NCBI GenBank assembly: GCA_049999765.1
Contig: JBNGIQ010005051.1
Span: 1 to 22,512 of the forward strand
DNA from: Phaeoceros laevis
Taxonomy: Eukaryota > Anthocerotophyta > Anthocerotopsida > Notothyladales
Direction of reading: 5' to 3'
Length of the DNA stretch: 22,512 nt
Shown here in pieces: positions 17,236 to 22,512 of the stretch. Every line of letters starts with the position of its first letter. Within the stretch, counting starts at the first letter, position 1. The notes beneath the pieces were generated by a model. The model saw nothing but the letters and a program-made list of their open reading frames with translations. It was not told the origin of the DNA and did no database searches. A program made the position numbers and the translations under genes.

Positions 17236-18105
17236 CTTCAAGTGACAAGGACCCTACAACTAGACGGATAGCTATCAGCAAGTTGATACAATTGAAGGAA
17301 GCGTATCCTACCCAGTTTTCCAGCTTGGGACAGGGCTTTTACTTCATTGCCACAAGATGTGAGGCTTATACAGCCTGCTCACTTGCGTGCACTTGGAGAG
17401 GTGGACCTGCTAGTGGCAAGATGGGAGTGCTAGGGATGCTCAGCAGAGTGAGGGCAAGGATTGGAGGACAATCGGTCGGCCATGTTGTTGGAATTAGTTT
17501 AGATCATGAACTGGATGCATTCAATACATCACCAAGTTACAAGTACATTCTGGAGAACACCCCTGCACAGCTCGTCACAAGGGAGTAGGTGCACAAGGAG
17601 GCAACCATTGTGCAACACTTTTTGGGCAAGCCCTTGCTCATTGACGCTGTACACCATGGTTTTTACGCGCACAGAATGCAACTTCTGGACTAACCTGGCA
17701 CCAATGTCCATTCTGGAGATGGCACTCCTGCACACACACACATGGATGTTTCGTTAGGTAGTGGCTGATATTTTGACCTGGGTCAAAAGCTGAGGGAGAT
17801 CACCAAAACTAAACAGCTACGAAGGTATCCAGTAAATGTGCCAGGAGATGCATGTAAGGCATTGCCAACTCTGGTTTCTTACCCAGGTTCCCAATGCTTT
17901 TCGAGATCAAGGCCCGGGCATGGTGTTTGACATGGAGGCACAGCAATGGGAAGAGCCCATGTGCGGATGAGCGGGCTGTGGGCTTTAAAGCCCGCACTAC
18001 TCAGTGTCCTCAGTGTCCACACTGTCTGAACCACAGCGGAGGGAAGTGTTGGGCCATGCCATGGATCTGAATTGCCTTGTATGGGTCTTAACCATGTGCA
18101 TGACT
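17236..18105 (+). pseudogene. Third DNMT fragment (gypsy-derived)
   Basis: The plus-strand frame enters the DNMT after motif I at DKDPTTRRIAISKLIQLKEAYPTQF, matching the same segment in the other two copies. Motif IV is not recognisable between about 17330 and 17530, where the sequence is scrambled. It returns at motif VI YKYILENTPAQL, TAG (17587-17589), VHKEATIVQHFLGKPLLIDAV, FYAHRM and, after a shift, NFWTNLAPMSILEMAL. The C-terminal extension is also kept: PTLVSYPGS (about 17868), ADERAVGFKA (17962-17991) and LGHAMDLNCLVWVL (18049-18090). The RT that should follow is missing. It is the most decayed of the three copies and is joined head to head with element 2. Confidence 0.8.
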
Positions 18106-18109
18106 TTTT

Positions 18110-19930
18110 AGATGTTTTACCAGTCGGAAGATGTGTCACCACAACTACTACGACTGCAATTTCAGGTTGCATTACATTGCCGTCTCCAAAAGCAATTCAC
18201 TTGGCAAGAGTGTCTTGGTGGGCGCGGCCATAGCCACCTTGCTTAGAGGGAGAAGCTCCTCAACAATGTGACCGCCAAGACCTAACTCCCGCCTGCATAT
18301 GCAGTTGCTATGGTTGGGTGCCTTCCCTAGCTGCTCACCTTGCTGTGGATGTGGAAACTCATTTCGGGCCCCGCATGCCGTCGTCCTTGGCATCGCCCCC
18401 TTCCTCCTCATTATGGGCAGGCCGACATTGTGGGATAGTCATTTGCCCGATGGCCCCATTGCTAGCACGTAAAGCACTTGCTGCGGAACTCTTGCATTTG
18501 GCCCAACTCCATGGGCGCGGGTCCTCCCTCAAACTCCCGAGCCTGGCCATGAACTTGGTCAAGTTCATGGACTTGAGTATGTTCACTTGGACAGTTTGCC
18601 ATCCATGTGGCGTCCCCACCCTGGGCTGCCAGTGTGCCAATCTGTATGTAATGTCCACATGGTCGGCCATAACCATATACGTGGCCTCATCGAGGGAGCT
18701 ACAATTTCATAGCAGTATCTCCTTCCGGGTCGTGGGCTTGAGCTCTCACATAAAGCGATCCAGCTTCTCCTCCGTAATCCCTAATAGACTGAGCACTTGT
18801 GCATGTTGTTGTAGGGTGCGACCTCTCCGCATCGGATCCTCCCGTTGTAGCCACCAATGCAAGGCTACGAAGTGGAGGTGTGCCAACGCCATGGCAATGT
18901 GCTGCCCCTCCGGCAGGTTTTGGAGTGTCAGTTATTGGTGAATCTGATACACCCACTTTTCCACCAAGGTGGAGTCCCTCCATAAAATTTCAGACTTGGG
19001 GGCCCAAATTGCTAGTGTTGGAGCGGTTGTCTGCATGGCTGTGGCCAGGGTTGCCTCTGCCCCCGCCATCACCCGGGCATGTCCCAGGGCCCGAGCTTGG
19101 ATGTCCTGCAATGCCGTCTCCAGCTGAGCCACTCTTGCATCCTCCTCGGTGTTGGCGTCGTCGTCGTTAATGCCAATGGCTGTGAGTCTGTAGACGCAAG
19201 CTCCTCGGGCGTCAACCATTGACGATGGTGGTAGAGGTAATAGAAAAGAGCCCCAACACTACATTCAGATTTCCCCTTGTGCGTAGCATTGTAGATTTCT
19301 TGCATAAGCCACTTGTGAAAACTACCTCCCCAGTCAATGGGCACGCCATGACAAAAGCACACAATGGCGTCACTAAGACGCGATGATTTCTTTCTCCCAA
19401 AGATTCCCTGCATTAAGATAGCCATCAAAGCGTGCATCCAATCTGCCAAGCCGTTTGGAATCCAACCGTTTCCCGCTACTCTTTGTATATTGGGCTTGAA
19501 CCATGTCGGATCAGGCGCCCTCTTGGACTTAGCGTTGTACACTCCTCCGATCTCATCCTTTGCACGTCCAAGGACAGCCCGAAAGTAGTCCGCCGTCCTC
19601 AACGCTAGTTGTCCCCTCTAGCCGTTAAGGGCCTCGTTCGGCTTCACGAGACTCTGTATTCCTGTGCTAGTTCAGGCTTGCATATCGTTCAGTCCCATGC
19701 TGACATTCAGTTAGGAACTCCCACCCTCTTGCTAGTGCCGTGGGCTGAAACTCCTGTATGTCTTTCGCCTCCACTTGTAGCGCGTGAGCAATCTGCCACA
19801 CAAGTAGCAACATCCCTTGCTCTTGGTCAAAAGAACGGGGCAACCCCTCCGCTTCCGCAGGTGGAGAACGCATTTCTCCCTTCTTTGTCCATGACTCCGG
19901 AGCGCTTTGGCCCATGTGATTCTGCTTAGT
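18110..19930 (-). pseudogene. Broken Gag-like polyprotein of another retroelement
   Basis: Several minus-strand frames chain into one protein. About 19915-19667 contains RSFDQEQGMLLLVWQIAHAL. About 19650-19190 (TAG near 19619) contains RTADYFRAVLGRAKDEIGG, GWIPNGLADWMHALMAI and CFCHGVPIDWGGSFHKWLM. After a shift near 19170, a likely coiled coil (DARVAQLETALQDIQARA) leads to a Gag-like core: EKWVYQIHQ, TAA, LTLQNLPEGQHIAMALAHL, then ALHWWLQREDP and LGITEEKLDRFM, to about 18750. The WVYQI, LPEGQ and ALxWW pattern resembles retrotransposon Gag. Below 18700 the frames are scrambled, and a Cys/His stretch near 18280 might be a ruined zinc knuckle. I do not recognise the N-terminal part. Confidence 0.5.
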
Positions 19931-22342
19931 GTACCCAAGTTCTGGATTTTCCCCTCCTATAGAATTTGAAGTTTAGCCTCTGCCTTCCAAATTTTTTCCT
20001 TTAGTCTGAAGTTTTTAGGGCCAGCTCCCAATAATTCTTGGCAGCTGCGGATGCATAAGGTCAAGGTTTAAGGTTATGCATTTGTTTTGCGCATCAAACC
20101 CTTGTACACCCTTGTGCATTCTTACTCGGTCTATCCCATATGATTATGCCTACCCTGATATCATCTTGACCATTAAACGTCTGGCGTTTTACGACAAAAG
20201 TAATGTGACTATTCATCAGGCCCCATTGCACAGACCTGACCCACCCGGTCCACAACTCGCTTTGCTACATGCTTGGGCACTCGCTCTGCCGCCCAGTCGG
20301 CTACTGGTCACAACCACCCTGTCTGGCCACCCTACTCGCCCCTGCTCACCCCCGATTGTTCGCCCACCCGTTTGGTAGAGCCAAAAAAACTGGGTAGGTC
20401 TCGGGTCTTGCCTTCAATAACCATTATGGCTATAATATAACAGAAAATTATGCATCATATTATCATGCTTAAAATCTTAGTTACCGAGGAAACCTTGGTT
20501 CTTTCAAAACGAACCGGTGACCAACTTTGGAGACGCTGGTTCATATTCTAGCGGTTTGCATCAATGTGTATTTCAGAAAATATGATATACGGTTAAAAAA
20601 TTGTGAAATACGTATAAAAAACAGCTGTCGACGGTTCCTAAATGTGAATGAATCACTACTGGGATGGGGGCAAACGCCCCCCATCCCATTAGTGATTGGG
20701 GGGCGCTTGCCCTACTAGTAAGCTATTTTTTATAATTATAATTCATTATATTGGAATATGCGGTTTCATACGACCGTATGAATCGCCCCTCTTGAAAGAA
20801 ACCGGTTTCGGCCATTTCAAACAGAAGATACATACCACGGTTTCAAACTTTCCGTTAACTGAGGTTAAAATGAATCTAACAATCTTTGAGGAAAGAGTCT
20901 AAACCTGAGGTCAGATTTATGGTGTATTTTATGATTTTAATAATAATTAATCAGCTAAAAAGATAAGAAACCTTGATACATGCTTAACGTTCTTGAAGTG
21001 GTCAGTTGGCATTTAAGGGTTAACAACTTAGGACCTCTTCAGACTGGCAGTTCGCTCGGATTTCGCTCCCTCAGTTTGGCCGCGAACTACGCGAGCTGCC
21101 CCAAATCTGCCAATAACGTCCACGGATTGCAACTGACTTTTGATTTTAGTTCGTCCTACCTGGCTCCGACGTGGCTTCTACGTGGCAATCCTGAACTGCG
21201 CATGGACGGAATCTGCTCCCCAACTGCCTCCTCCGCCAAATCCCAAAAAAACTCTATTTCACTTATGGGCAAGGGGGGGATCCTCTATGGAACCGCGTCA
21301 ACCTCCTCAAATAAAATCACATCATATCACACATCACAGTTCGCGCCCAACTGCATGTTTTCCGTTGGTTTTTTGGACGTCCGTCAAGTTTTGGACGACG
21401 GTCCTTATTCCTTCACTGCTTCGCCTTCGAAGGCCTTCACTTCCGCCCGCCTGCCATCAACAACCGCTGTCGAAAAAGTTGTTCCCCGTGTATTGCACAA
21501 GTGAAGTACCCCCATCTCCGAGCTCACGTTAGAGCCTCCATCGCCGAATTCTAGGATGATCAACTCAAGGATGGGTCGCCCCTACGACTGCTGCACCCAC
21601 AACATGGCATTCGTCAGGAGGTTGCGTGCACGCTGCATTAGGGATGGAGTGGTGATTGACCGCAAGGCGTACGATTTGTCTTGCAAGGACGAGCGGGGCG
21701 AGTGGTGGCGATGCGAATTTACCACCATGGGGGCTGCCGCTTTCACTACTGGAATCTGCTACTAGCATCACTTGCCTCGCATTGGACCGTGCACCACAGG
21801 ATGCAGGACTCTACTCCTTTCGGCCCGACTTGACGGTTTGCGAGCTACCATCTTTGCCCCATCTGCAATTGCACACCATCGACGGGTGTGGTGACCCACT
21901 TGTTGTTTTAATAATACTGGAGATGTTTTTTTGGTTGTTTTGTTTGAATAAACGATTAAACTTTTACAATAATGGTTGACTTGCTATTAGTTAATTAATT
22001 GTCTAATTAATTAAATGATGGTGGTTAGTGAAAGGCTAATCTGTGAGCATATGGAGATGAGAGGGTCCTTTTTCGACATGTGTTGGCATGTGGAAATGAT
22101 GGTGGAACATGTCAGGGTTCGAGGCCATAGTTGGAAACAGACCAGGGACGTACGCCAAGGAGCCTGATTCAGTGCCCTGGAAAGTGGTGCGCAAGGGAGG
22201 ACTCTGAAGGAAGCTTTATCACAAGGATTGGCGCAACAGCTACCAGTACAAGGGTCACAGGGCGTCATGCCTAAGTGACTGGCAAGCCTAGACTACCCTA
22301 CAACACTGGAGCATCTACATCCCGGAGCATAGACCTACGACA
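19931..22342. other. Non-coding stretch without recognisable gene
   Basis: Open frames here (for example 20980-21504 and 21140-21532, plus) overlap each other and show no domain. AT-rich sequence spans about 20390-20640 and 20715-20990, and more GC-rich sequence runs from 21040 to 21900. The only clear structure is the hairpin at 20651-20697. No tRNA, rRNA or transposon end was identified. Confidence 0.4.
20651..20697. repeat. Strong inverted repeat (hairpin)
   Basis: The left arm aatcactactgggatggggg pairs with a right arm ending ccccatcccattagtgatt, with one mismatch over about 19-20 bp and a loop of a few bases around aaacg. A related half-copy, ggggggcgcttgccc, follows directly at 20698-20712. 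Such structures occur at ends of fold-back transposons or MITEs, but no partner end was found nearby. Confidence 0.75.
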
Positions 22343-22512
22343 CTATGGGAAGTTGAGGTCCGGGGCCACAATGCGGTCGCCAGTTGGAGGTGCAATGCCA
22401 TCCGGAGCGTGAGGAGTCATAAGCGAGAGAGTAGGAGGAGGCGTGACGTGTGCTAGTTGCGCCGCAAGTTGAGCGGCAATCGGTGGCCGGCACAGTCGAT
22501 CTAGGCGGGCGG
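22343..22512 (-). CDS. Possible partial ORF at window edge, Pro/Ala-rich
   Basis: The minus-strand frame is open from the window edge and stops at TAG 22343-22345. It encodes about 55 residues rich in Pro, Ala and Leu (PPIAAQLAAQLAHVTPPPTL, then APDGIAPPTGDRIVAPDLNFP). Composition suggests a disordered N-terminal or linker region such as retroelement Gag proteins have, but nothing is diagnostic. It may be chance. Confidence 0.2.
   Translation of the reverse strand, partial: ARLDRLCRPPIAAQLAAQLAHVTPPPTLSLMTPHAPDGIAPPTGDRIVAPDLNFP

Noticed and set aside
6226-17589. Alternative genetic code with UAG as Gln
   Set aside because: Some TAG and TGA sit where Trp is expected, frameshifts accompany them, and active-site Asp-to-Asn changes share the same base change. 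Mutational decay explains all of these; recoding explains only the Gln sites.
20651-20697. Geminivirus-like replication origin hairpin
   Set aside because: The loop lacks the conserved nonanucleotide and no Rep-like frame is nearby.
20980-21532. Plus-strand ORFs of 174 and 130 codons
   Set aside because: They overlap in different frames, are rich in Ser/Pro with no recognisable motif, and lack supporting context.

Overview
This window looks like repeat-dense nuclear DNA of a large plant-lineage genome. I see no intact host gene, no convincing RNA gene, no operon-like gene order and no CRISPR array. Almost all recognisable coding sequence is decayed retrotransposon: an L1-type LINE, a tRNA-like SINE, and Ty3/gypsy elements that carry a C5-cytosine DNA methyltransferase (DNMT) between protease and reverse transcriptase. 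DNMT-carrying gypsy elements are known from charophyte algae, so a streptophyte alga of the Chara/Klebsormidium kind is my best guess. This is inference; no host marker gene is present.

Layout: 1-2569 is non-coding, with short repeats and a 100-N assembly gap flanked by two 199-bp near-identical copies. 2570-7926 (minus) is one LINE: ORF1 with coiled coil and RRM-like region, APE-type endonuclease, reverse transcriptase, and C-terminal zinc knuckle. Its RT reading frame is split by a 324-bp SINE (3179-3502) flanked by 14-bp target-site duplications. 7911-9953 (plus) is the front half of gypsy element 1: Gag/linker, protease, DNMT. It breaks off in the DNMT at a truncated SINE head. 10291-12221 is an LTR-like sequence split by a 1.7-kb insertion with short inverted ends.

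12697-17235 (minus) is gypsy element 2, read as DNMT, RT, RNase H, integrase, PHD finger, then an LTR-like repeat. 17236-18105 (plus) is a third DNMT fragment, lying head to head with element 2. 18200-19930 (minus) is a broken Gag-like polyprotein of another retroelement. 19930-22512 shows no recognisable gene, apart from a strong hairpin at 20651-20697 and a possible partial ORF at the right edge.

None of these elements looks functional. Their frames carry many in-frame stops, nearly all TAG, several at positions where the family has Gln or Trp. Three active-site changes (two Asp to Asn, one Gly to Ser) are G-to-A changes. That is the footprint expected from deamination of methylated cytosine, which is notable in elements that themselves encode a cytosine methyltransferase.
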